From NCBI GenBank assembly GCA_020851465.1, contig JADZCR010000017.1, positions 1 through 64,000 on the forward strand: a stretch of 64,000 nt of DNA, given 5' to 3'. Both the position numbers and the translations under genes were made by a program. The notes beneath the pieces were generated by a model, which saw only the letters and a list, made by a program, of their open reading frames with translations, ran no database searches and was not told where the DNA came from. Of the stretch, positions 8,424 to 16,020 are shown piece after piece (the first letter of the stretch is position 1; the number at the start of each line of letters is the position of its first letter). The DNA comes from Phycisphaeraceae bacterium (GTDB lineage Bacteria > Planctomycetota > Phycisphaerae > Phycisphaerales > Phycisphaeraceae).

Positions 8424-8606
8424 ATGATGCTGACTCGCTTTTCAGCCATTGCTTCTCTGTTCGCATGGGTCGCGCCTGTGATGGCGCAGGATACCGGCCA
8501 CGCCGAACGGAGCGACGGATGGCTTGGCGCAGTGTTTGCGATTGTGCTGGTGTTATGCGTAGCTGTGGTGGCGTTGAAAAGTTCCAAGCGAGGGCATCAG
8601 GATTGA
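8424..8606 (+). CDS. Small secreted or membrane-anchored protein
   Basis: 60 residues. It starts with a signal-peptide-like stretch (LTRFSAIASLFAWVAPVMAQ, probable cleavage after VMAQ), has a short polar loop and then one membrane helix (about 35-52) ending in a basic tail, so the C-terminus would be cytoplasmic. No family is recognised. There is no Shine-Dalgarno sequence; instead TATTAT (8412-8417) lies six bases before the ATG, which fits a leaderless transcript. Confidence 0.55.
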   Translation: MMLTRFSAIASLFAWVAPVMAQDTGHAERSDGWLGAVFAIVLVLCVAVVALKSSKRGHQD

Positions 8607-8681
8607 GTTTCTGTTCCGCTTCATGAAAATAGCTGTGCAGTAATCGCGGAAAGATTCACTTACTCGAAAAGGAGAGCCGTC

Positions 8682-8969
8682 ATGAACAAGCGGTCGTTAG
8701 GCGCACTGATCGCGCTGAACATCGTACTGGTGGTTGCATTGGCACTGGTGAGTTTTCTGCCTCAGCCGGCGGCGGCGCAGGCGTTTGGCAGGGCGCAATA
8801 CATCATGGTCGCGGGCAGCGCCGTGGGGCGCGAGCTCGAATCGGTGATCTATATCATCGAGCTCAATACCGGGCGAGTCGCGGCGATTATCTTCCGCGGC
8901 AGCGATAATACCTTCGAGCCTATTGCAGGCCGAAACATCATGGAAGACTTAAACTCTGGAAAGCGTTGA
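8682..8969 (+). CDS. Small exported protein of unknown function (paralogue pair, first)
   Basis: 95 residues with an N-terminal signal peptide or membrane anchor (about 5-33, ending QPAAAQA). The mature part has the pattern ESVIYIIELNTGRVAAIIF, resembling a beta-hairpin, which recurs in looser form in the next gene. The start ATG follows AAAGGAGAG at a good distance. It is probably co-transcribed with 9034-9369, 64 bases downstream. I do not recognise the family; the export signal and the similarity to its neighbour are what can be seen. Confidence 0.65.
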   Translation: MNKRSLGALIALNIVLVVALALVSFLPQPAAAQAFGRAQYIMVAGSAVGRELESVIYIIELNTGRVAAIIFRGSDNTFEPIAGRNIMEDLNSGKR

Positions 8970-9033
8970 TTGTTATCCGTGTGATGATCTCTGATTTCAC
9001 TGAACCCAAACATCAAGCGTTAAGGAACGCACC

Positions 9034-9369
9034 ATGAATCGCATCCAACTTGCCTGCTTCGGATTGCTGACCTCTGCCTTTGTCCTCTCAGGAATCTTGC
9101 TGAGCGTACTGCCTGCCCGCCTCGAACCGCGTGCCAATGCGGAGTCACTCGTGGTGAGCCGGGATAACTTCACGATCATGACCGCCAAGACCCGCCAGAA
9201 TGAAGAGTCGCTCTTTGTTCTGGAGAACTCATCGCAGAAGATGATCGTTTACTCGGTAGATCTTGGCCGTAAACGGATCGAGCCTTCCGGAGTTGCGGAT
9301 CTGGCGAAAGTTTTTGGAATTTCCGATAAGTCGAACCGCAACGATAAAGGCGGGCGAGGCAGCCGGTGA
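9034..9369 (+). CDS. Small exported protein of unknown function (paralogue pair, second)
   Basis: 111 residues: an N-terminal hydrophobic anchor (about 5-27), then a segment SLFVLENSSQKMIVYSVDLG that parallels the YIIELNTGRVAAI segment of the protein encoded just upstream. The C-terminus is basic and Gly/Arg-rich. AAGGAACG precedes the ATG. A hairpin with a short T-run follows at 9420-9448 and may end this two-gene transcript before bioB. Function unknown. Confidence 0.65.
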   Translation: MNRIQLACFGLLTSAFVLSGILLSVLPARLEPRANAESLVVSRDNFTIMTAKTRQNEESLFVLENSSQKMIVYSVDLGRKRIEPSGVADLAKVFGISDKSNRNDKGGRGSR

Positions 9370-9419
9370 GCAGGGGCATTTGGCCCGACATTCGATAAGA
9401 TTAGAGAAATTCGATGCAC

Positions 9420-9448
9420 GCCCCTGGTGTCATGGAGTCACCGGGGGC
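9420..9448 (+). terminator. Hairpin between exported-protein genes and bioB
   Basis: GCCCCTGGTG (9420-9429) and CACCGGGGGC (9439-9448) form a 10-bp stem with one U-G pair and a 9-base loop, followed by CGTGCTGTTTT. It can act as an intrinsic terminator for the genes upstream, or as an attenuator in the bioB leader. Its presence argues against the upstream ATG at 9414 as the bioB start. Confidence 0.5.
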
Positions 9449-9470
9449 CGTGCTGTTTTCGAGTCACCCT

Positions 9471-10559
9471 ATGACTTCACCAAGCTATAACGGGAATGAT
9501 ATCGACGCCGATCGTATCGCCGCACTCGGTCAGCGCGTGCTGGCCGGACATCTGCTATCGCGTCAGGAAGCCAGGGAGATCGCAGCTGTTCGCGGCGAAG
9601 ACCTCTACGATCTCTTCTTCTGGGCAAACAAAATCCGCATCCGGTTTGTGGGACGTCAGGTGAAGTTCTGTTCGATCGTGGCAGCCAAGGTGGGTAATTG
9701 CAGCGAAGATTGCGGATATTGCTCGCAAAGCAGACATCACAAAACCCACGTTGCGCCGGCAAAGCTCACCGTGGATGAGATGATCGGCGCGATGGACCAG
9801 GCACTGTCGAACGGAGCTAATTCGTTCGGCATCGTCAACTCCGGACGCGGACCAACCGATCGAGAACTCGATTGGCTTGAGCCGTTCTACAAAAATGCGG
9901 TTGAAAACGGCAAGATTCGCCCGTGTGCGACGCTGGGGGAGCTTTCCCCTGAACACGCAGCCCGGTTGAAAGGCATGGGTGTCTTGCGGGTGAATCACAA
10001 CCTTGAGACATCGCGCCGACATTTTGATCAGGTTGTTTCCACGCACAGCTACGAAGATCGTGTACGGACAATCGAAAACGCCAAGGCGGCCGGCTTATCG
10101 GTTTGCTCGGGTGGGATTTTCGGGATGGGTGAGGACTGGGAGGATCGCATTGACATGGCCCTCGATCTGCGGCGACTCGGCGCAGATGTGGTACCGATCA
10201 ACTTTCTCAATGCAATCGCGGGTACACCGCTGTACAAGAAGCAGCCCGACCTGACGCCGATGGAGGCACTGCACATCATCGCACTGTATCGCTTTTTATT
10301 GCCTGATAAAGAGCTGAAGATCGCCGGTGGCCGGGAAAAAATCCTGCGGGATATGCAGAGCTGGATGTTTTTTGCGGGAGGCAGCAGTTTCCTGATCGGC
10401 AACTACCTTACGACCTTTGGTCGCTCGGCGCAGCAGGATCATCAAATGCTCGCGGACTTGGGTATGCCGTTCGAGACGTTCGATGAAGTCGAACATGAAG
10501 CGGAGCCGGTGATGAGAAACGCGGGACCAAGACAGGTTGCTCTACCAGTGGTGGGGTGA
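9471..10559 (+). CDS. bioB: Biotin synthase
   Basis: 362 residues from the ATG at 9471. It is a radical-SAM enzyme that inserts sulfur into dethiobiotin, the last step of biotin synthesis. The radical-SAM cluster motif NCSEDCGYC gives Cys77, Cys81 and Cys84. Other BioB hallmarks are FCSIVAAKVGNC just before it, the GIFGMGED segment (consensus GxxxGMGE), and the late segment containing LKIAGGREKILRD, whose Arg contacts the [2Fe-2S] cluster. The open frame reaches back to ATG 9414, but that would include the GC-rich hairpin at 9420-9448; neither start has a strong ribosome-binding site. No other biotin gene is nearby, so the gene stands alone. Confidence 0.95.
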   Translation: MTSPSYNGNDIDADRIAALGQRVLAGHLLSRQEAREIAAVRGEDLYDLFFWANKIRIRFVGRQVKFCSIVAAKVGNCSEDCGYCSQSRHHKTHVAPAKLTVDEMIGAMDQALSNGANSFGIVNSGRGPTDRELDWLEPFYKNAVENGKIRPCATLGELSPEHAARLKGMGVLRVNHNLETSRRHFDQVVSTHSYEDRVRTIENAKAAGLSVCSGGIFGMGEDWEDRIDMALDLRRLGADVVPINFLNAIAGTPLYKKQPDLTPMEALHIIALYRFLLPDKELKIAGGREKILRDMQSWMFFAGGSSFLIGNYLTTFGRSAQQDHQMLADLGMPFETFDEVEHEAEPVMRNAGPRQVALPVVG

Positions 10560-10624
10560 GCAGAGTTGGGTTCCAGCGGGTCGAGTTTTGTCCGGTGCAG
10601 GGCGGATAAGCCCCTGAGACAAAT

Positions 10625-12010
10625 CTATTTTTCAATCCGCCACGCCAGTGCGTAGTCCCACTCCTCGTCGAGCTTATCCTTCCGCGTCACTTCGATGCGA
10701 TACCGTCCGCGCGGCAGATTTTTTCGGTAAATCAACTCAACATTGTCGATCGAGCTGGCGGACTCATTCAGTACTTTCTCTCTGCCTTCGTCGTCTATCG
10801 CTACGAGCCGCAGATCGAAGTCGGCCAGACGCGGTGAATGATTCCAACGGGTGATGCCGGTCATCAGATCGGGAACTCGGCGGCCGTCGATCCTGCGGTT
10901 CCATACCAGCATGAGCGATGTTTCAGCCAGATTTTCTGAAGCCTCGAATCGGTAGCCGTGCGTCTCTCCGAGCTTCAAGGGTTCAAACGCCCAGCCATAG
11001 CGATTCTTCGCCACCTCCGGCTTGGCCTGACCCGCCATGAGAATGTCATACGCACGGTCGATTCGGACGATGCCAGCTCCGAGGAAGCTATCCAGTGGTT
11101 TACCCGGTTCCTGTTTCCATCCCGCGGTTCGCTCTGCGCCGGCCATCAACAGAGCCTTGACGACTTCACTGTGATGCGCGGGGTTGTCTGGGCCAAGTCT
11201 GTCAATCGCCTCCAGCAGTCTTGCGACACATGCTGCGACGATGGGTGTCGAATAGCTGGTTAGATTCATTGGTCCGACGAGGTCGGGCTTACACCGTCCA
11301 TCACCGTCAAATTTCGTATAGCCACCGCTGCTGTTGGAGTCGGAGTTACCGACGGCAATCACGTTGTAAGCACTGGCAAGCAATACCGGCACGGGTGTGC
11401 GTTTGTTATTCACCCCGACGACCATGATGACGTTCTGCTGATCGATCGCGTAATCCAGTCGGTGCAGCACTTCGAGCGAGCCATTGCCCTGACCTCCGAT
11501 CCAGCTATGAGTAAAGACACGGATAGGTGATCGGGTGGGCGGCTCACTGGTACCCCCGTGCAGAAACCCGCTGGTAAGCCAATGATTACTGTCGAAAAAA
11601 TATCCCTGCGTCACACCCGGAGCCATCCCGCCGGGTCCGAAGATCAAACTCGAGGTCGCGTTCGAGTGGTCATTGGACTTGCTTGGCCCGCTGACGCCGA
11701 TGAGCTCTACGTTTTTGAAGATTTTGTCGTTGCCATTGGGCATGTAATCGCCCGGCGAGCCTTCGACATGACCGACAATCACTCCGCTGCCGGTTGGTGT
11801 CAGTTCTCCCAGGTGAGATTCGAGCGTGGTCAAGCCGATGATCTCGCGTGGGGTTGGCGCGGGGGCTTTGGCAGTGGAAACGGGCGTAGCGTCACCGGCA
11901 AGCGTGCGCGCGGGATGAAGCTGCGTAACAACCGCCAGTCCTGCAACTGCGCCGACGACGATCGCCGCCACATTCCATAACCGATGCTGCCGTTGTCTCT
12001 TTCGCGTCAC
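10625..12010 (-). CDS. Subtilase-like (S8) exported protease with altered Asp
   Basis: 461 residues. A membrane anchor or signal lies near residues 14-31. Three S8 landmarks are visible in order: GVIVGHVEGS near 75, where the usual catalytic Asp-x-Gly is Glu-Gly; NDHSNATSSLIFG near 115 with the catalytic His; and TSYSTPIVAACVARLLEA near 255 with the Ser. The C-terminal 120 residues form a beta-rich domain of the kind often appended to subtilases. The Glu for Asp change may alter or abolish activity. The start is taken as GTG 12010 because GGAG lies 8 bases upstream; the frame is open to a TTG at 12040. Confidence 0.7.
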   Translation of the reverse strand: MTRKRQRQHRLWNVAAIVVGAVAGLAVVTQLHPARTLAGDATPVSTAKAPAPTPREIIGLTTLESHLGELTPTGSGVIVGHVEGSPGDYMPNGNDKIFKNVELIGVSGPSKSNDHSNATSSLIFGPGGMAPGVTQGYFFDSNHWLTSGFLHGGTSEPPTRSPIRVFTHSWIGGQGNGSLEVLHRLDYAIDQQNVIMVVGVNNKRTPVPVLLASAYNVIAVGNSDSNSSGGYTKFDGDGRCKPDLVGPMNLTSYSTPIVAACVARLLEAIDRLGPDNPAHHSEVVKALLMAGAERTAGWKQEPGKPLDSFLGAGIVRIDRAYDILMAGQAKPEVAKNRYGWAFEPLKLGETHGYRFEASENLAETSLMLVWNRRIDGRRVPDLMTGITRWNHSPRLADFDLRLVAIDDEGREKVLNESASSIDNVELIYRKNLPRGRYRIEVTRKDKLDEEWDYALAWRIEK

Positions 12011-12133
12011 CCGTACTGCTCCGCGTCTCCATCTGTCCAATATTCAAACTACCGAAGAATACATCGGCCAAATTGCCGCTTTTCACGCTGCATTTGCATG
12101 GAGTTTATAGGTTCAAAGGTCGATTCAGGTTCG

Positions 12134-13246
12134 TCATTTCACCAGCATTGAGCGATAAAGATCGAGCGTATGGCTGAGTTGACGATCAAAGGTGAACCGC
12201 TGTCGTACCAGGTCCGCACCGGCACGTCCCATTTGCCGTAATTTTTCACGACCTTGAGCCAGAAAACGCAGACTCGCGCTGATGAACGCCTCACGGTTAA
12301 TCTCCACGGAACAGCCGGTAACACCTTCAATGATTTGCTCGCTTGTACCGGCTGTGCGGGTGCGGAGGACTGGCCGGCCAGTGGACATAGCCTCAGTGTT
12401 GACGAATGAAAAACCTTCAGCCCCGGATGTGAGCAGAATCGCATCCGAAGCGCGATAGACGCCGCGCGGATCGCCGTAGGGCAGAATCGTCACGCGATCT
12501 TCCAAACCCTCTCGCTTGATGCGTTGTCGCAGCGCAGGTTCGTGCGGGCCTTCACCAATCAACACCACATGCAGAGCAGGTATGACATGCCGAGAAGCTT
12601 CGGCAAGATCGATCATCCACTCCTCATTTTTTGGATAGTCAAACCGTCCTATGAAACTGGCGACAAGTTTTTCCGCGGATAAACCCAGCTCGCGTCTCGC
12701 TGCCAGTTGATCGTCAGGCAACGACAAGGGGAATTTTGCGGGATCGATGCCGTGGGGGATTACGACGATCTGCGATTCAGGCACTCGAGCTTCGTCGATC
12801 AGCCATCGCTTCGCCTCGGATGACGCTGCATGGGTCACGTCACCGAAATTTGAAAGCAGCCGATTGACGCCTCGCAGCGAAATCCCTGTCACATGAAGGG
12901 TGAATAGCACCGGCAGGCCGAGCCTGCGTTTAAGGATTTTAGAGACGAGCGTCGTTCTCCGGTAATGGGCGTGGATGAGATCGATTTGATGATCGATGCA
13001 GTAGCGTTCGAGAACGGCTGCGCTTTTCCAGAGCGAGATCGGGCCGCGTTTGAGCGGCAGTTCGATCCATGGAAATGGCGCAGCTTCAAAGAGCGAATGC
13101 CACGCCCCGCGTTCACCGGCGACGGTCAGGTCGTGTCCCTGAGCCTTCATCGCCGTACACAGGTCGTAGATGTAACGGCTAAGTCCTCCGGCGTCCGAGC
13201 CGGCGGTCAGATGAAGAATTCGGAGGGGACGATCGGTCATGGGCAT
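12134..13246 (-). CDS. Glycosyltransferase family 4
   Basis: 370 residues with the GT-B fold of family GT4. The N-terminal half has a glycine-rich acceptor loop (AGSDAGGLSRYIYDL), then HAHYRRTTLVSK and VIPHGIDPAKF. The C-terminal half has FIGRFDYPKNEEW for the nucleotide-sugar phosphate and the EGFSFVNTEAMSTGRPVL segment that corresponds to the EX7E motif. It is probably a retaining sugar transferase for a surface glycan. It lies downstream of the GH29 gene on the same strand with a 39-base gap, so the two may be co-transcribed. The exact sugar is unknown. Confidence 0.88.
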   Translation of the reverse strand: MPMTDRPLRILHLTAGSDAGGLSRYIYDLCTAMKAQGHDLTVAGERGAWHSLFEAAPFPWIELPLKRGPISLWKSAAVLERYCIDHQIDLIHAHYRRTTLVSKILKRRLGLPVLFTLHVTGISLRGVNRLLSNFGDVTHAASSEAKRWLIDEARVPESQIVVIPHGIDPAKFPLSLPDDQLAARRELGLSAEKLVASFIGRFDYPKNEEWMIDLAEASRHVIPALHVVLIGEGPHEPALRQRIKREGLEDRVTILPYGDPRGVYRASDAILLTSGAEGFSFVNTEAMSTGRPVLRTRTAGTSEQIIEGVTGCSVEINREAFISASLRFLAQGREKLRQMGRAGADLVRQRFTFDRQLSHTLDLYRSMLVK

Positions 13247-13285
13247 GCAACGTCGCGGCCCGCCGCTGCTCGATCAAATTGAGAA

Positions 13286-14605
13286 TCACTTCATGAACAA
13301 CTCGATCACGGGTACGGTCACGTTAGGCTTTTTCACCGGCAGGCGCAACGCGACGGTGTTGCTGGCAATCTCGGGGTCTTTGACCAGGGCTGTCTGCCAC
13401 TCAGGAGGATTATGGACCTGAACCTCGGAAGCGTCATTCAAGAGCTGTGCATACTCAATTTTACCCTTGAAGCCATCGAGGTGAATCTCAACGAACGGCC
13501 AGGCAAAGACGTGAACGTACATGCGCTTGGTGTCAGGATTGTAGGTAAGTCGGCAATCCTGCGGGGCGCGAAACTCGGCTGGTGCCTGCGTACATCCGTA
13601 GATGCTGCGGCTGTGTCGGCGCATCCACTCACCCATACCGGTGAGCCGGTTGAGTGCGCGTTCATCGAACTCCCCACGACCAGTGGGGCCGACGTTAAGC
13701 AGAAGGTTTCCTCCTTTGCTTACCGTATCAATGAGCATCTGAATAAGCTGTTCGAGGCTTTTCCACGATTCCTCATCCCGATGGTAACCCCATGACCCGC
13801 TGAATGTCTGGCAGGCTTCCCACACGACGGGACGGCCTTCGTGCATGACCCATCCACGCACCTGAAATTGCTCGGGGGTCTTGATGTCCCAGCCCTCGGG
13901 CAGATCAAGCCGGTCATCAAGGATGACATGCGGCTGAAGCTCGCGGATCATTTTGTAAAGCTCCTCGGACCGCCAGGCTTCTCGCCCCTTGCCTTTGGTG
14001 AAGTCAGTCCTCGCGGCACCTGCCAGTGGCGGGTAAGAGAAGTCGAACCAGAGGATGTCGATCTTGCCAAACTGCGTGAGCAGCTCGCGCGTCTGTGCGT
14101 GGAGGAAATCAGCGTATTTGTTCTGGTCGCGGTTCAGGTTCATCTTTTCACGATCAGCATGCGCGCGGTACGGACCGATGCGATCGTCGATGACGTAATG
14201 CGGATGGTGCCAGTCGATGAGCGAGTGATACAGACCGACCTTCATATTCTGCGCGCGGAAGGCTTCAATCATGGGGCGCAAAAGGTCACGCTTGGCGGGG
14301 GTGTTGGTTGCTTTGAAATCCGAGTGCTTGCTGTCCCAGAGGGCAAAACCTTCGTGATGCTTGGTCGTGATGACGAAATACTTCATCCCCGCGCCGCTGG
14401 CGGCTTTTGCCCAGAGCTGCGGGTCATAGAGATCGGGATCGAAGTGCTTGAAGTACTTTTCATAAACTTCAGTGGGCATCGACTCGTTGTTCTGTACCCA
14501 CTCATGTCGAGCAGCCAGGGCGTATGTCCCCCAATGGATGAACAGGCCGAACCGGTCATGGACGAACCAGCGGGTATCGCCAGGGGTCTTGATCGTCTCC
14601 AGCAT
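13286..14605 (-). CDS. Alpha-L-fucosidase, glycoside hydrolase family 29
   Basis: 439 residues. The N-terminus FGLFIHWGTYAL and TTKHHEGFALWDSK (81-94) are GH29 signatures, and Asp188 in IDILWFDFSYPP is the expected nucleophile. It removes alpha-linked fucose. No signal peptide is visible, so it probably acts on imported oligosaccharides in the cytoplasm. GGAG precedes the ATG. A LacI-type regulator lies 94 bases upstream on the same strand and is the likely regulator. The locus also contains a fucosyltransferase further on (GT11 at 28400), so fucose occurs in this organism's glycan metabolism. Confidence 0.92.
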   Translation of the reverse strand: MLETIKTPGDTRWFVHDRFGLFIHWGTYALAARHEWVQNNESMPTEVYEKYFKHFDPDLYDPQLWAKAASGAGMKYFVITTKHHEGFALWDSKHSDFKATNTPAKRDLLRPMIEAFRAQNMKVGLYHSLIDWHHPHYVIDDRIGPYRAHADREKMNLNRDQNKYADFLHAQTRELLTQFGKIDILWFDFSYPPLAGAARTDFTKGKGREAWRSEELYKMIRELQPHVILDDRLDLPEGWDIKTPEQFQVRGWVMHEGRPVVWEACQTFSGSWGYHRDEESWKSLEQLIQMLIDTVSKGGNLLLNVGPTGRGEFDERALNRLTGMGEWMRRHSRSIYGCTQAPAEFRAPQDCRLTYNPDTKRMYVHVFAWPFVEIHLDGFKGKIEYAQLLNDASEVQVHNPPEWQTALVKDPEIASNTVALRLPVKKPNVTVPVIELFMK

Positions 14606-14699
14606 GAGTTACTCCGCGTAAATAAGAGGCGAGGATAATAACGGACGTGGTTGAGTTTGACATATGGCCGTGAGGCCGAGGCACACGACAGCAGGGGAT

Positions 14700-15764
14700 T
14701 CAGGTTAGTCGTGCGGTCGTCTTTCCCTCGACGACAGCTCCGCGATAGACACGTGACGCCTGTGGTTTGCCTTCTTCCGTGACTTTCTGAAGCACCATCT
14801 CCACCGCCCAACCGGCGATCTCGCGTCGGTCATAGGTGACATAGGTCATGTCCGGCCAAACCGTCCGAAAGACACGAACCTCCGAGGCGGCGATCACGGA
14901 CAGATCGTCGGGACATCGGAGCCCTAACTGGGTCATCAGCTCGATCAATCGGACAGCGAGGATAAATGTGCCGACGACGATGCCAGTCGGTCCGTCCTTA
15001 CTGCTGCGCGTGTCGCGCAGATGTCGCAGCCATGTTCTGAGTTGTTCGTCACTGGTGAAATCAACGATATTTGGTGCGCGATTTACCCGCGCCATCGCCT
15101 CACAATAGCCAGACTGGCGGTCCTGAGCAGCATGGGGACGTGTGAGACCGCTCAACGGTGTCGCAGGTTGCGCAATCAAGAACGCAATGCGCTCGTGGCC
15201 AAGTTGCTGTAAATGCTCAGCCGCTACACGGCCGCTGTATTTTTCATCAGGATAGACGCAATCCACATCACTGTGACGCTCGGTATTCAGCCAGACTGTG
15301 ATAAGCTCGTAATCCGCAATGTGCTGTTTGAGCGATTCAGACAGGCCGGACTCCACGATGATAATCCCGTCCACAAAGCGTTCCAGAAGGATGCGTGGGG
15401 GTTTATTCGCGGCGCCTTGATTTAGAATTGGTTTGGCGACAACGAGGATCTGGTCATGCACGAGCAGTCGCTCATTGACCCCGATCAGGTACTCCTGGGC
15501 GGAATCATCGATCAGGTGTTCAACGGAGCCCGGTGCAGGATCAATCGCTTCCGGCATGATAAAGCCGATGGCATCACGTCGCGCCCCGGCCCGGCCCATG
15601 CGACGCATGACCATATCCGGGCGATATTTGAGTTTGCGAGCAGCTTCTTCGACAGCCTGACGTGATTCGGTGCGGAACTTGTGCCCGTGGCCTCTGAGGA
15701 TCAAGCAGACACTGGGGACTGACAGACCGGTGAGCTTGGCGATGTCTTTGAGCGTGGCTGGCAT
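14700..15764 (-). CDS. LacI-family transcriptional regulator
   Basis: 354 residues. ATLKDIAKLTGLSVPSVCLI at the N-terminus is the LacI helix-turn-helix, followed by the hinge helix (RTESRQAVEEAARKLKYRPD). The remainder is a periplasmic-binding-protein-like sensor domain (from about 65) that would bind a sugar. By position it probably controls the GH29 fucosidase gene downstream. The ATG at 15764 is preferred to a GTG at 15776 because GAAGGG precedes it at a suitable distance. The effector is not known; fucose or a fucosylated sugar is a guess from context. Confidence 0.9.
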   Translation of the reverse strand: MPATLKDIAKLTGLSVPSVCLILRGHGHKFRTESRQAVEEAARKLKYRPDMVMRRMGRAGARRDAIGFIMPEAIDPAPGSVEHLIDDSAQEYLIGVNERLLVHDQILVVAKPILNQGAANKPPRILLERFVDGIIIVESGLSESLKQHIADYELITVWLNTERHSDVDCVYPDEKYSGRVAAEHLQQLGHERIAFLIAQPATPLSGLTRPHAAQDRQSGYCEAMARVNRAPNIVDFTSDEQLRTWLRHLRDTRSSKDGPTGIVVGTFILAVRLIELMTQLGLRCPDDLSVIAASEVRVFRTVWPDMTYVTYDRREIAGWAVEMVLQKVTEEGKPQASRVYRGAVVEGKTTARLT

Positions 15765-16020
15765 GAACGGACGCACCCTTCAAACCGAAGGCATCGGACG
15801 CCTTACGCTGTTTCAGAACACGAATGGGGAATTTTTTCAAGCAGAGAACTGGTCAGCATGTATCTTAACCGCTGGATGTCTCTTTTGCTGGCAGGGTGAC
15901 AGGCGTTGAATAAGGTATCGGGTTTTGGAGAGTAAAAGGTATTCATCGCGTAGGATCAACGTGTAGAATGACTTGCCTCGCCGAACAGGCTTAATTCCAC
16001 CATTCATTTTCGAGAAGAGC

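Noticed and set aside
13343-14638. Long plus-strand frames opposite the GH29 fucosidase gene
   Set aside because: They mirror a gene with a full set of GH29 motifs and have no start signals.
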